A stretch of DNA of 64,000 nucleotides from Amyelois transitella (GCF_032362555.1 NC_083516.1:8891001-8955000); one strand, 5' to 3'; counted from the stretch's first letter, positions 12,457 through 24,535 are shown. Made by a program: numbers and translations. Notes: a model not told the origin generated them from the letters alone.

Positions 12457-12903
12457 TATCGATTATTGATAGTCGATAGTGATAGAGCACTGCTATCGAT
12501 AGTGGCAACACTTGTATCGTAATGTCATGTCATGTGTTTTCCCTCTCAATGTCATTTTGTTGTTATAATTTATGACTGTTAAGGTTGCTGAACTATTAAT
12601 GTCTGCTATCGATACGGATAGTTTTTTACTATCGGTAGTTGACCTTGTAATTCATCTACTACATTGTAGATGATGATGTAGTTCTACAACAACGATATAA
12701 TTGACAGTTTAGTTCGAAACCGTTCAATTATATTCGATCTAAAACTAAAATATTAGCGGTAGTCCTGTCCGGAGCTATTGTTTTTATTCAACTATCGATA
12801 AGCGCCCACACCCAAAGGACAAGAAAACCACGAGAAGCGTGATGAAGGATCCGATTCCAGTTTGGGAGAGTGAGGAGCGCGTAATAGACTATCGATATCG
12901 ATA
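12457..12903. promoter_or_regulatory. Cluster of five TATCGATA (DRE-like) sites
   Basis: Exact TATCGATA at 12494-12501, 12607-12614, 12793-12800, 12890-12897 and 12896-12903; the last two overlap as TATCGATATCGATA. Degenerate versions lie at 12457 and 12599-12645. In Drosophila this octamer is the DNA replication-related element bound by DREF in promoters of replication and repair genes. Whether it works the same way here is inference; the link to the adjacent CtIP homologue would fit. Confidence 0.5.
12502..12512 (-). promoter_or_regulatory. AGTGTTGCCAC element, 5' flank of CtIP
   Basis: Exact 11-mer on the minus strand, directly after the TATCGATA at 12494-12501, about 550 bp upstream of the CtIP start codon. 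Confidence 0.35.
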
Positions 12904-13060
12904 GTGGAGTATCGAACGGCAGAACTAGTTCATGCATTTTTAATTTTACATTTGTTTTGTTTATTGTCAAAGCTTTTCAATACCTATCTGTTTATTTGGT
13001 AATACGTGAAGAATAAACAATACCTGTTGTATTTCATTTTTAAACCCGTAAATCCTTATC

Positions 13061-16000
13061 ATGAGTGTCAGCGGTTACCTTTCTGGCTCTTCTAAACTCG
13101 CATGCAGTCCTGCAATAGAGACATTGGAGTCGTCGCTGCAATTGAGTTTGTCTACCTTGAAAGGTAAGTCTGAACTCACCTTAGCCCCGCGTGAATTACT
13201 CATATGCTTCTCGCTATATATTATTCACATACATAAATCAGGAACCCATAGGACTCGCACTTGGCACAGGCAACTTCTTTGTTGTCTAGGTGTCTTCTGT
13301 CTACAGACTATAAAATTAACAAAATAATACGAATAAAAAATAATAATCCGAAACCTACGAGCTTGCACGAAGAGAGTTATGAATGTGGATGAAGCGTAAG
13401 AAGTGTGCAGGATTCATGGCAAATGTAGTCCAATGTGTGGTCTCTTCCTTCTCCTCCAGGAAAAAGGCGGAATTATGTATGTTAATCTCTTAAATATTAA
13501 TTATTTTACAGATCTTGTCGTAGAATTTGAAACACTCAATGTCAGTTCAGAAAACTATAAAACCCAATTTCTGGAACAAAAAGCAAAATGTGAAAGGTAT
13601 GTCTTACAAAATTCATTTAAATGTTTATAAAGAGGAACATAATAAATTTTTACGAATACATGAATTAATTTTCAGTAACTGCTGTAAAGGCTCGGAGGCA
13701 TTGAAAGAAATAATAACTTCCAAAGATAAAATTATTCAGCTGACTGGTAAGCTATTGTTAATGTTTACATCAAATTTCCATTATTTATTACATACACAAT
13801 ATTACACCTCCTCCCGGGTTAAGTAGGCATAGACATCACAGATTTTTGTAGGTAATTATTCCTTATCTGTGGACTACTTCATAAGCCCTGATCTTTGTAT
13901 ATATCTATTACTTCATACACATTCATCAATTTGTTTATGCAAACTTGTCAGTTTAGGGTACTTTTGATCTGGTACCTTTCCCCAGGTTGTACCTGATTTT
14001 ATCAAGCTTTCCCCTTTTTGTCTTTTTCTTTTCACACTTCTTATATTATTTATTTTCAATAAGAACTACTAGAAGTTATTATTGAAGGCCTTGTCTATCT
14101 CTGTGTCTTATTTCATTGAAATTGGCTCAGTTGTTTGTGTATGCCAATCTAAGGTCTGCCGCGCCGATGGATGCATGGCTAGGGGCGAGCCTAGTCTCGA
14201 GCGTGCCACTTCCGCCATGGGGTTGGGCGACCCCCAGGTAATGGCTAGCCTTACCCTGGCATGCGGGGCTCTGCTGGGGCGGACAAAATTGTTCCCTTGC
14301 GTCTCGTGGGAATCGCATGGATGCAAATTTTTTGAAAGAGCACCTAAATGGCGGCGATGGTGTCCGCACCCCATCACGTCTCGTTCCCGGCGGGAGCGGT
14401 ATGCGGTCTGCTGAAAGCCGCTTTGCGACGATGAATGTAAGAGGAGGAATGAAGGATAAAATTGAGGAAGTATGTCAGATGATGGGTGAAAGACGGTTGG
14501 ATGTGTTGTGCGTGAATGAAACGAAGCGGAAAGGATGCGACGCGACGCAGCACGGCCCTTACACGGCGTATTGGTCTGGAATTTCCAGTACCAGCCGAGG
14601 CTGTCAAGGGGTCGGTCTAATCCTTTCTGCACGAATGGCTGAGTGTGTGAATGAGTATGAGTGTGTCAGCCCTCGTCTTCTATGGATTAGGCTGAAAGTT
14701 GGAATCACTCGGATCTTCGTTTTAGGTGTTTATGCACCGTGGGATGTGGGTTCGAGGGGTACAACTTCAGCAAAAAGCGAAAACGAGGAGTTCTGGAATA
14801 GTGTAAGAGAAGTATTGAAAGTTACCAAGCCAAATGAGAAGATTATTATGTTAGGTGATTTTAATGGATGGGTGGGTGTAAAGCGTGATGGATATGAAAA
14901 GGTGCTTGGTGCGTTTGGTGACGAAAAGGTGAATGATAATGGAAGAAGTGTATTAGAAATTTGTCTAGAGTGGGATCTTTTTGTGTCGAACTCAATGTTT
15001 CAACATAAAGAGATCCACACCTATACAAGAGTGGAAGGTATTTTAAAAAGTATGATAGACTTTGTGATTGTAGATGAAAGATTGAAGAACAAAGTGCTGG
15101 ATACCCGTGCATATCGCGGTGCTGGCATTGACTCGGACCATTTACTGGTGATATCCCGGATAAGGGGTATCTTCAATCGCTGGCGGCACAGGGTAAGGGA
15201 GCAAACCAGCGCTTTGGAAAGAGTGAAAGTAGAAAATTTGCAAGATATGGATGTAGGTAAGAAGTATATTAATAGACTGAAGGATGAAATTGAAGATTTA
15301 GATGAGAGGAGCAATATTGAAGATGGATGGAAGGAATTTAAAGAAAGAATTGTGAAAGTAGCTGTTGAAGTGTGTGGTGTAAGTAGAAGAAGGAAAGGGA
15401 AAAATCACAAAAATGCGTGGATGAGTAAAGATGTGCAAGAACTTGTGCGATTAAAGAAGAAAGCATGGCTGGATTTGTTAGCAGCAAAAGCTAACTTAAG
15501 AATGCAAGAGGTTATAGATGAGGATGTGAATGAAGCACGTAAGGAATATAAAAAAATGAAAGATTTGGTTAAGAAAGCTGTGATTAGAAAGAAAGAAGAG
15601 TATAAAGAGGATTTTGATAAAAGGCTATCAGAAGACTTTCAGTCAAATCTGAAAGTATTCTGGAAATCCGTAAGGTCAGCCCGAGGAAAAACTATAACCA
15701 GAGAGCTGACTAGGATCAGATGCCAGGATGGTAGCGTTGTGAAAGGAGAAGAATGTGTGCTAAAGATATGGAAGGACTATTTTGAGAGTTTATTTGAAAA
15801 AAAGGAAGAAAATAAGAAAGAGTTCTGCTATAGCGAAGAAAAAGAGAATGAGATGGAAGGCGAAATTGAAATGTTTGAAATTGTGGAAGCACTTAAGAGT
15901 ATGAAAGCGGGTAAGGCTGCCGGGTATGATAGAGTGTCGGTCGAGATGCTTAAAGCAGGAAAAGGCGTACAGTTGTACTGCCTTTTCAATTTGTGTTGGA

Positions 16001-19000
16001 GAAGCGGCCGAGTACCAAAAGATTGGTGTAAGGCTGTTATTGTGCCACTTTACAAAGGAAAAGGGTCACAACTGGACTGCAAAAATTATCGTGGTATAAG
16101 CCTGCTTAGCGTCGTCGGCAAATTGTATGCTAAGCTAAGTATTGATTAATAGAGTCAGGAATGAAACTGATGACAAAATATGGGATGCTCAAGCGGGATT
16201 TCGAAAGGGAATGGGATGTACTGATCAGGTCTTTTCTTTGCGGTGCATAGCCGAAAAGTTTTTGGCCAAGAGTCAAAAAGTCTATTGCACATTCGTGGAT
16301 TTGGAAAAGGCCTATGACAGAGTTGAGAGGAATGAATTGTGGTCAGCACTTTCTATGCATGGGGTGAGCAGTCTCTTGATACGAGCACTGAAATCCTTAT
16401 ATGAGGATTCGAGTGCTTGTGTCAGGATAAACGGAGCGCACACTGAGTGGTTTAAGATTGAGAAAGGTGTTAGGCAGGGATGTGTTGCGTCGCCGTGGCT
16501 GTTCAACCTATTTATGGATAGTTGTTTGACAGATTTGAAAGAGTCTGAAAGTGGATTAAGGATGAATGAATTACTCGTCAAATGTCTGCTCTATGCCGAC
16601 GATCAGGTTCTACTGGCGTCATCAGCGGAGGAGTTACAGGAGATGGTAAACTGTATGCATGAAGCTTTAAAAGAGAAAGGAATGAAAGTGAACGTAAGTA
16701 AAACTAAAACACTGGTTTTTGAAATGGAGAAAGAAATGACAGCATGTAGTATTTTGATTGGAGGAGAAAAAGTTGAGCAAGTGAAAGAGTTTGTATATCT
16801 AGGATCAAAGTTTACATCAGATGGCAAGTGTGATAGTGATATTGAAAGGAGAGTGAACGCGGGGAACATGGTGAATGGAGCTTTGCATGCCTTTGTGAGC
16901 AGTCAGAAACTATCCAAAAAGGCTCGACTGGCTGTGCACAGGGGCGTGTTGGTCCCGACATTAATGTATGGGAGTGAAAGTTGGGTATGGCAAAAGAAGC
17001 ACCAAAGCAGAATAAATGCAGTGGAAATGAGAGCGTTAAGGAGTATGTTGGGTGTGAAATTGAGTGACCGGATAAGGAACAGCGTGATAAGGGAATGTTG
17101 TGATGTGAAAGAAGATGTAGTTACAGGAATAGAAAAGGGTATGTTGAGATGGTTCGGTCATGTGGAGAGGATGAATGAAAACAGGTTGACTAAGCAGATA
17201 TACAAGGAGAGTGTGGAGGGAAAGGTCGGGGTGGGAAGACCTAGACGAACATATCTTGATCAAATTAAGGACGTCCTGGTGAAGGGTCAGGTCAAAAGTG
17301 CCCGAAACCGCCGAGCTTGCATGAAGAGAGTTATGAATGTGGATGAAGCAAAGGAAGTATGCAGGGATCGTGGCAAGTGGAAAGAGGTAGTCTCTGCCTA
17401 CCCCTCCGGGAAAGAGGCGTGAGTTTATGTATGTATGTTTGTGTAAGCAAATAAATCAAACAGTATTTTTTACAGCTTCAGCATTAACAAAACTGAACGA
17501 GACGAAAAACTTTAACATTGTGAAGGGAATATTGAAAATACTTTGCGGTGACACAACACAACCAGTAAAGCTGTCACCAATCAAAACGAATGAGGAAATT
17601 AAAAAAGAACAGGAATCGCCTGTATACAGCCCTGAAAAAGATTCAATAGACATACATTTAAAGGAGGAGTCTCTTGTAGAAATTGAGGGTACCCCCACTG
17701 GTCGTACTAGTCCGATAATACAACCGAAGAAGCTGCGTAGTACAAGTAATTCAACAGATTTTAGAGAAAAGAAAAAATGTCCTAGTGACTGGTAAGTGCT
17801 TTAAATATCTAAGTATGTGTTATAGCTAGACCGGCAACCTACCCAACTTCACACTGATAGCCCTTTATCTTTTTAAAGAATGCATTGAAATCCGTTGTGT
17901 ATTGTTTTAAAAATTTCTTTACATACAGACTAAGGGAAAGCGCGGGAAGTGACTTTATACACTGCAGCTATACTGGCTGAAGGAAATAAGTCCACGATAG
18001 TCCACATACGCATAATCCTCTCTCTATCTACTCAAAGATTATAGCAGTTATATAGATAAAGAAGTTTATAGAAATACTGGCAGAGCAGAGTTGTAAGTAA
18101 AAACTAATAAGTTATAGGCGACTAACTGATAAGATACTTGTAGGTGTGCACTCAAAGTTGGCATTCACTACTACGGAAGGCTCAACACGCACCTAACCGT
18201 TTTTTATGTCGTGTTTTCTTTTTTTCTCATAGGCATACACCAGAATCGAAAGTAGTAAAGTTAATATATCCAAGCCCTAGAGCGGCAAAAGGCAAAAATC
18301 TCCGGCTGAAACAGACCAAGATACAATTAGCGAATATAAAAAAATCCAACACCATAGATCTGACTAGTTCACCTGAGTTCTCTGGAGGCATACGAGGTGT
18401 AAGGAGCGAAAGTTTGACCGGTGTTCAGGTAAGAAGGCTTAAAATTAAGTATTTGGACCTCTGCAGTTTTATGGTTAAAGCCAGGTGAGAAAGTTAGGTT
18501 TATTTCAAAAGAAATGTTCTATGTGAGAAGTTAAAATAAAGTAAATTGAAATTTACACACGCCTTTCAGACTAGAATGAGCTAATAGAAACAAGCATATC
18601 TGGGCTTGGCTAAGTTTATTCGCGACAGTTGTGGAACTGTTCCTCTAAAAAAGAATTCCAAGATCAAAATCTGTGTGAATTTAACGACCTCTGTGGCGCA
18701 GCGGTAATTCACTTGTCTGTGACACCGGAGGTCCCAGTTCGAATCCCAGCTTATATCTCCCGAATAACTCTCGCTAACTCAATTTGTTTAATCTTTCCTG
18801 TTACTTTGCTATCACAGTATGGAAAATTTGTATTTCCTATTTGGATTAGAATCTAGAAGTGTTAATGTATGTATATTTTAATTAAATAAGGTTTGTTTTC
18901 TGTTATTATTTCAGACCTTAATCAAGAAAGAATCTATAGAAAGCGAAGATACAATATTACCTTCACCCACTAGTGGTCCTACAAATTTTTCAGCTTTGTA

Positions 19001-21575
19001 AGTAAATTAGTAAATTAACCATAGACATACATAATATTTTTTTCTTTATCGCACACACGACATGAAATATTCTATAAAAGCACAAGTATTAGTGGACTTA
19101 ATACTACCTATATTAGTATTACCTGTCGGTCAACCATTGGGTTATGGAGAATGTTTAAGGTAGTAATAATATGTCAGTATAAGCAAAGCCTGTGGTTCCA
19201 GACAAGGCAAGGGCCCAACAAATATCAATCCACTCATTCAGAAGACATGATACCACAGATAAAGATATATGTATGGTTGAAGTTTAAAAAACCTTGTTTC
19301 TTAAATATTTAATTGTCCTTTCAGGTATAAATCTTCTAAAAATAGTCCAAGTAAATTCAAGCCGCCTCTATCATTGTCTAAGTTGAAATCTGAGAATGTG
19401 CCCATGAGCATAGACAATAATCGTGATGCAAAGGAAATTGCGGACACAACCAACATTGAGGAATCTATCAATTTGCTTCAACCAAAGAGGTACATGTTAT
19501 TAACTTCTTTTGTGTAAATCATCATCAATATTTTTATTGTCTATATTGCCTTAATTCATCTCTTATTATGGCGTTATCCCTTCAGAAGTTTTTTTTAAAT
19601 TCATTAAACAATGTAATATGATCCAGACCAATAAATTGTATCAGAAGGTACAACAATTGGCTATTAGATAATGATTCATGTTCGCCCTTTCATTTATGTT
19701 TATTATCTTTTTTTTATAATATTAATTTTAATTTTCAGGAGAAATGGCTTTAAAAGACAATCGCCAATAAAATTTCCATTCATAGATAGAGACCTTACAA
19801 ATTGTGATACGCAAAATGACGAAAGCTTGTCTTTATTACATCATGTCAATATGCTTGAAGCCGATCAGGAGAATATTGGGAGAAAATCCCCAATTACCAG
19901 GTTTGTGGTTATCGATATTTTTTTTTATAAAGAACTACAATAAATGGGAGGGGAAAATATGGACCCTAGGCATACAGCCAGTCACAAACAGACTATTTTC
20001 ACGTTAATTCGCGTCATTTGAATAAATAAATAAAAAAAAAAATTCGCGCCTTTTTTTTAAATATTTTTAAGTTTTGTGCTTGGTTGGACCTATATTTTTA
20101 CATTGCATCTAAAATATATACAGTATCTACTTGTATCATTTATTAATGAAGTTTCTATAGTTTAATAGACCTAAAAGTAAGTAATAAAAAATTACATAAA
20201 TCACATAGTAATATGTGGCTTGTGAAAACCATCAACATACATAATTGAATAAAATATTTATAGACTGTTTCAAAATAAAAATATTTTTGGACAAAAGTCA
20301 TAAAATATAAGTACCTACTATCAATTCATTATAATATTTTACTGACTTCCAGCCCCACCAAAAGACCACTTGCGGAGAACATAAACGTAACAAATTTACA
20401 AGAAGACGTCCATATTGAATCCAGTATGTCGCTGTTGAGCCGGGAAATCAAACCTATTACAGAAGATAAAATTAAAAGGTACCTAATATATAAGTATTTT
20501 TATTATCCTTGAAATATTTCATACATTTTTATTAAAAAAAAAGTGCTATCAATTAGTCTGGTTTTCTTTCAATATTCATTTTTTGATAATCGTGTAATTC
20601 ACAGAAGAGTCCCAGACCCTACTGAACCATTGTACAAGGAACCAACAGTGAGGAAGAAGGCTGAGAAGCGAGCCTTGCCGGGCTGGAGCTGTGATGAATG
20701 TAAACATGTAAGTACTTCGATAATTATCTTCGATCAACTACATATAGCTGTTACTAAACAAGATTTACAGATGAACGCAAAACCGAAACCGCCAAGACCG
20801 AAAAGAGAGTTATGAATGTGGATGAAGCGAAGGAAGTATGCAGAGATCGTGGCAGTACTAAAGATGTAGTCTCTGCCTACCCCTCCGGGAAAGAGGCGTG
20901 ATTTTATGTATGTATGAATGTATGAACGCAAAATAAAACAAAATGTCCTCCTTTTATAGGTAAGTCATTTTACAGATAAGATATACTTACCATATGGTTT
21001 CCAGCAATTTAGATAGTCACACATCATAAACCACACAAACACAAACACCACTCCATAACTTTCCCATGGATATCGTAAAATGCGACTTAGGAATAGGCTT
21101 ATAAACTGAATTTTTTTGGAGATTTGGCGATGGGCCCCGCAAGATATATAAACGTGACGTATGTATGTAGCGAAATTTTTTTGGGATAAGAATTATAGTA
21201 CGTCAATGGATAAGAAGTACATTTTATTCTTATTTAAATTTTTAATTTCATAAAATTCCGTTTAGTCGATTTTGCGGCAAACACACACACACCCTTGTAC
21301 ATTTATAATTTTAGTAAGATTAGGATGACAAAATTGCAACGAGAATTTTCAAAAAATTTTTTATTGATATGATGTTTTGATTTATTTAACCGCAGTTCTT
21401 CGCCGAGCTATACAAAGACGACCCTGATATGCTCGCACAGAAGATGGACGAGTGCTCCAAACACCGCGGCAAACAAAACCCGGTCAGACCCAAGACCCCG
21501 GACGGCTTCTGGAACCCGAGATGGGACGTGCCCCTGGACACTGAAGAGTTCAACAAGAGAAACAATGCTGTTTGA
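13061..21575 (+). CDS. CtIP: CtIP/RBBP8/Sae2 homologue, DNA end-resection factor, 529 aa
   Basis: Exons: 13061-13163, 13512-13596, 13676-13746, 17476-17791, 18233-18428, 18915-18997, 19325-19489, 19739-19900, 20353-20478, 20605-20707, 21396-21575. All are GT-AG with matching phases, total 1590 nt. The N-terminal ~100 residues are leucine and charge rich, as expected for the tetramerising coiled coil of the family. The middle is low complexity, rich in SP and KxE. The last ~85 residues form the Sae2/CtIP C-terminal domain: VRKKAEKRALPGW, the CDEC pair, CSKHR, then PKTPDGFW with the TP that aligns with the CDK site (Thr847) of human CtIP. In the known family the protein stimulates the Mre11-Rad50-Nbs1 nuclease to start resection of double-strand breaks in the nucleus. 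Human CtIP is longer (897 aa); insect homologues are often shorter. A 3.3-kb RTE element occupies intron 3. Family assignment is firm; exon 1 start is the first ATG. Confidence 0.9.
13359..13482 (+). mobile_element. RTE-type LINE 3' fragment
   Basis: Decayed copy of the last ~120 bp of the RTE element seen at 14148-17435: GAGCTTGCACGAAGAGAG followed by the MNVDEAKEVC coding tail and the AGGAAAAAGGCGG... end with a TATGTATG tail. It is in intron 1 of CtIP, same strand. Confidence 0.8.
14148..17435 (+). mobile_element. Near full-length RTE-like non-LTR retrotransposon
   Basis: It starts with a GC-rich 5' UTR, has an endonuclease plus reverse transcriptase frame, and ends with GTGAGTTTATGTATGTATG. 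Putative target-site duplications are TGTTTGTGTATGCCAA (14132-14147) and TGTTTGTGTAAGCAAA (17436-17451), 14 of 16 bases identical. There is no poly(A); the tail is a TATG repeat, as in RTE-type elements. It is inserted in the sense direction in CtIP intron 3, with its 3' end 40 nt before the exon 4 acceptor. Confidence 0.88.
14317..17422 (+). pseudogene. RTE endonuclease-reverse transcriptase ORF, one frameshift
   Basis: The product is about 1030 residues. The N-terminal apurinic-type endonuclease shows NVRGG, CVNETK, YAPWD, LGDFNGW and SDHLL. The reverse transcriptase follows, with KAAGYDRVS, KNYRGISLL, FVDLEKAYDRV, GVRQGC and the catalytic YADD at 16592-16603. The C-terminal tail has LRWFGHVERM and GRPRRTYLDQ. 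Against the sister copy at 44151-46408 this copy has a 9-base in-frame deletion near 15969 and a 4-base insertion at about 16131-16138 (GCTAAGCTAA), which shifts the frame and gives an early stop at 16147. The frame then resumes at 16142-17422. It is probably inactive but young. RTE versus Proto2 clade is undecided. Confidence 0.88.
18686..18812 (+). mobile_element. tRNA-derived SINE (family A), deleted copy
   Basis: Holds the A box TGGCGCAGCGGT and B box AGTTCGAATCCCAGC, then jumps to the tail CTCAATTTGTTTAATCTTTCC. The middle of the family body is missing. It is in intron 5 of CtIP. Confidence 0.75.
20803..20935 (+). mobile_element. RTE-type LINE 3' end, 5'-truncated
   Basis: Codes for MNVDEAKEVCRDRG, followed by the CTACCCCTCCGGGAAAGAGG terminus and TATGTATG tail, close to the sequence of the 44151 copy. 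It is a typical severely 5'-truncated insertion. It lies in intron 10 of CtIP. Confidence 0.88.
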
Positions 21576-21927
21576 TAAATAGTAAAGTGAATTTCAATGG
21601 TTATAAAGTAATGTTTTGAACAAATGTGTATCAGACGTTGGCATAATTTTTATTTCGCAGAGTTTATCATAAGATGTTGTCTCAGTTTTTATATTATTTG
21701 TGTAATACATATTTAGGAAAATGTTATCTGATTACTTGTTAGGGTTTCTCTGTGTTTAGTTAAAATTATTTCTTAGCTAAGATGAAAATGACGTCATCTA
21801 AAATAAAAATAAAAAATGTGAAAGTGCTATTGATTATTTAAAAAAATATTATAAACCTTTTTTTTAACATTTCTTTTCTTAAAAAAAAGCTTTTATTCAG
21901 GTGTCTTCTAATTTTATGTATCTTTTC

Positions 21928-21933
21928 AATAAA
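21928..21933 (+). terminator. Polyadenylation signal, CtIP
   Basis: AATAAA about 350 bases after the CtIP stop codon, followed by T-rich and TGT-rich sequence. Confidence 0.6.
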
Positions 21934-22062
21934 ACCTTATTATGATTTTATATTTATTTCATTGTGATATATTAGATCTTATATAATATACTCCTTATCA
22001 TTGTATGTTATTGTGAATTTTATGTCTTCTATTAGAAGTTTATAATTCTGTATTAAATTGTA

Positions 22063-22318
22063 CAACATACATATGATCACGTCTATATCCCTTGCGGGGT
22101 AGACAGAGCCAACAGTCTTGAAAAGACTGAATGGCCACGTTCAGCTATTTGGCTTAATGATAGAACCGAGATTCAAATAGTGACAGGTTGCTAGCCCATC
22201 GCCTAAAAGAGGAATCCTAAGTTTATAAGCCTATCCCTTAGTCGCCTTTTACGACATCCATGGGAAAGAGATGGAGTGGTCGTATTCTTTTTTGTAATAG
22301 TGCCGGGAACCACACGGC
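22063..22318 (-). mobile_element. SINE copy (RTE-tailed family B), nearly complete
   Basis: On the minus strand it runs from GCCGTGTGGTTCCCGGCACT through GGCGACTAAGGGATAGGC, GGCGATGGGCTAGCAACC and GGCTCTGTCTACCCCGCAAG to CGTGATCATATGTATGT. This is one of the best copies for defining the family (about 255 bp). Confidence 0.85.
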
Positions 22319-23098
22319 AAATTGTACAAATGTATCATTATTGCTAAATACTCAATCTGTAACAAGATATTAAAAAAAAACAAGAGTAATTGAGTCTAAA
22401 TTGTTATGAGGGCAAGATTTGTGTTAAAGTCCATTTGAAAAGGCCACTGACTTCACAAGAATCACACGTATCGTATAATGAGTAATCGTATAATTGTGAC
22501 GTCACTAACGGAACTTTCGAGAACATTTGGTAAAACATTTTATTAGAATGTAAACAAAGTTTCACATGTCAGGGTATCTTTAATAGTTATGTATAAATAC
22601 TTTATTTTGTAACAAATTAAAATATAAAATAGTTTTATATAAGCTGTAATTTTTCTTTATGCACCTTTGATTTAGTTTTTTTTTTTTAATTTTCCATACA
22701 GCTATAGATTTATTTTAATACGGATGAGTCATAACTGCACCACTTTTCAAAAAAGGAGCTTTTTTCGGGATATTAAATGACAAAAAATGGTTCTATGGTC
22801 TTTTATAGAACTTAGTATTTTTGCTACTTACAATTTTGCTAAACAGATGATATACAGATGATATCGATTGGTTAGCAAAAGCTATGAGAATGTAATTTCA
22901 TATTTTATGATGAGAGTCTTATAAAAGTGTGCTAATGCCAGCCAGTACATTGCACCTGTAATAAAAATAAACAGCTGCACTGTACCTACACAGACGAAAA
23001 AGAGTTTGCATAGCTGTTTCAGTGAAAATATTTTCGTAATTGTGTTTTATTTAGAAAACGTTGTTAGAACCTGCATTCACTATACCATGTATCCAATA

Positions 23099-23621
23099 TC
23101 TATACTAATATTATAAAGCTGAAGAGTTTGTTTGTTTGTTTGAACGCGCTAATCTCAAGAAAATTCTTTTTGCGTCGAATAGAGGAAGACATTTATCGAG
23201 GAAGGCTTTAGGCTATATAACATCACGCTGCAACTATAAGAAGCAAAGAAATAATGGAAAATGTGAAAAAAACGGGGAAAATTATTCATCCTTGAGGGCT
23301 TCAATTAGGCGGCCTCTGTGGCGCAGCGGTAGTACGCTTGTCTGTGACACCGGGGGTCCCGGGTTCGAATCCCGGCCAGGGCATGATGAGAAAAGAACTT
23401 TTTCTGATTGGCCTGGGCCTTGGATGTTTATCTATATACGTATTTATTATAAAATATAGTATCGTTGAGTTAGTATCTCGTAACACAAGTCTCGAACTTA
23501 CTTCGAGGCTAACTCAATCTGTGTAATTTGTCCCGTACCTATATATTTATTTTATTTATTTATTTATTCAATGATGACCATAATATATATTCCACGCGGA
23601 CGAAGTCGCGGGCACAGCTAG
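23099..23621 (+). mobile_element. Non-autonomous Helitron interrupted by a SINE
   Basis: Starts TCTATACTAATATTATAAAG and ends with the hairpin ACGCGGACGAAGTCGCGGG followed by CACAGCTAG, between host A and T, the hallmark of Helitron insertion. Without the nested SINE it is about 255 bp and matches the copy at 10283-10527. Confidence 0.88.
23306..23566 (+). mobile_element. tRNA-derived SINE (family A), complete copy
   Basis: Begins GGCCTCTGTGGCGCAGCGGT (A box) with the B box GGGTTCGAATCCCGGCC, as in a tRNA gene, then a body of about 150 bp and an ATTT-rich tail. TTCAAT is duplicated on either side (23300-23305 and 23567-23572). The Helitron at 10283 has the uninterrupted site. Confidence 0.85.
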
Positions 23622-24325
23622 TTGAAAATAAAAATCGTTTCGTCGTGAACGAACTAATATTGTGATATCAAATTAAATACATGACCTCGTACTAAGCATT
23701 ACTTTTTCCTAGGCAGGTCTCCCCCGGTCTTGTTGGGATTTTTATTTTTTGTACGCTACCATATTACTTCTGATACATACCTACATATAGTCACGTCTTA
23801 ATCACTTGCGGGGTAGACAGAGCCAATAATTACTTATGATTATGTGTTATAACCAAGTTCTTCTTGTTATACTTAGGTACTTTCCTTTTATAAACTTTTC
23901 AGAACCTGTTTCTTGCGATTATAACGCGTTGCTAACATAACATAACGCATAACTAATCTTTAAACAATCAACAAGATAATAATCAAAATTTAAATAAACT
24001 TACTGCAAGCAGATGTTTTTGTTAAACTTGTGATCATGCCTTCTAAGTAAATAGTAGGTACATAAATAGGTTGACCTAAGAGATGAATGACTGTCATATT
24101 AGGACGTCTGCATTAGGTCATGAGGGTCATAACTTCTAAGTAGTCAATGCTAACAACTTCCACAAAAGGCTTCTTGAGAGGTACTCTACATGTATTGTAA
24201 AGTCTATGAAAGTAAAAAATATCCAGTGGCTTATGGCTGTATGTTAGGTATTTGATTGTATTTCCCATAAAATCTTTGCAAACAATAAATAAAAACAAAA
24301 TTCCTAAATTGTTTGAATAGAAAAA

Positions 24326-24535
24326 AGAAAAGGACATCTCCATCTCTCTCCATGAAAGGTGACTAAGGAAGAGGCTTATATAATTGGGATTCCTCTTTTA
24401 AGCGATGGTCTAGCAACCTGTCATTATTTGAATCTCAATTCTATCATTAAACCAAACAGCTGAATGTCGCCTATCAGTCTTTTGATGACTATTGGCTCTA
24501 TCAGCCCCGTGGGCGATATGGACGTGATTATACGT
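24326..24535 (+). mobile_element. SINE copy (RTE-tailed family B), 5'-truncated
   Basis: Contains the CATCTCTCTCCATGAAAGGT, AGCGATGGTCTAGCAACC, CAGCTGAATGTCGCCTATC and GGCTCTATCAGCCCCGTGGG blocks and ends CGTGATTATACGTATTG. It lies between CtIP and Rpn6. Confidence 0.75.

Larger units (their letters stand above)
11449..13060. promoter_or_regulatory. Divergent promoter region between zinc-finger gene and CtIP
   Basis: These 1.6 kb separate two divergently transcribed genes. They hold five exact TATCGATA octamers (12494, 12607, 12793, 12890, 12896), a near match TATCGATT at 12457, and two copies of AGTGTTGCCAC (11890 plus, 12502 minus). No coding exon was recognised; the open frame near 11608-11844 has no family features. 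Confidence 0.55.

Noticed and set aside
23320-23390. tRNA gene suggested by A and B boxes
   Set aside because: The A and B boxes are there but no cloverleaf acceptor closes, and the sequence continues into a repeated body found in several copies. It is a tRNA-derived SINE.
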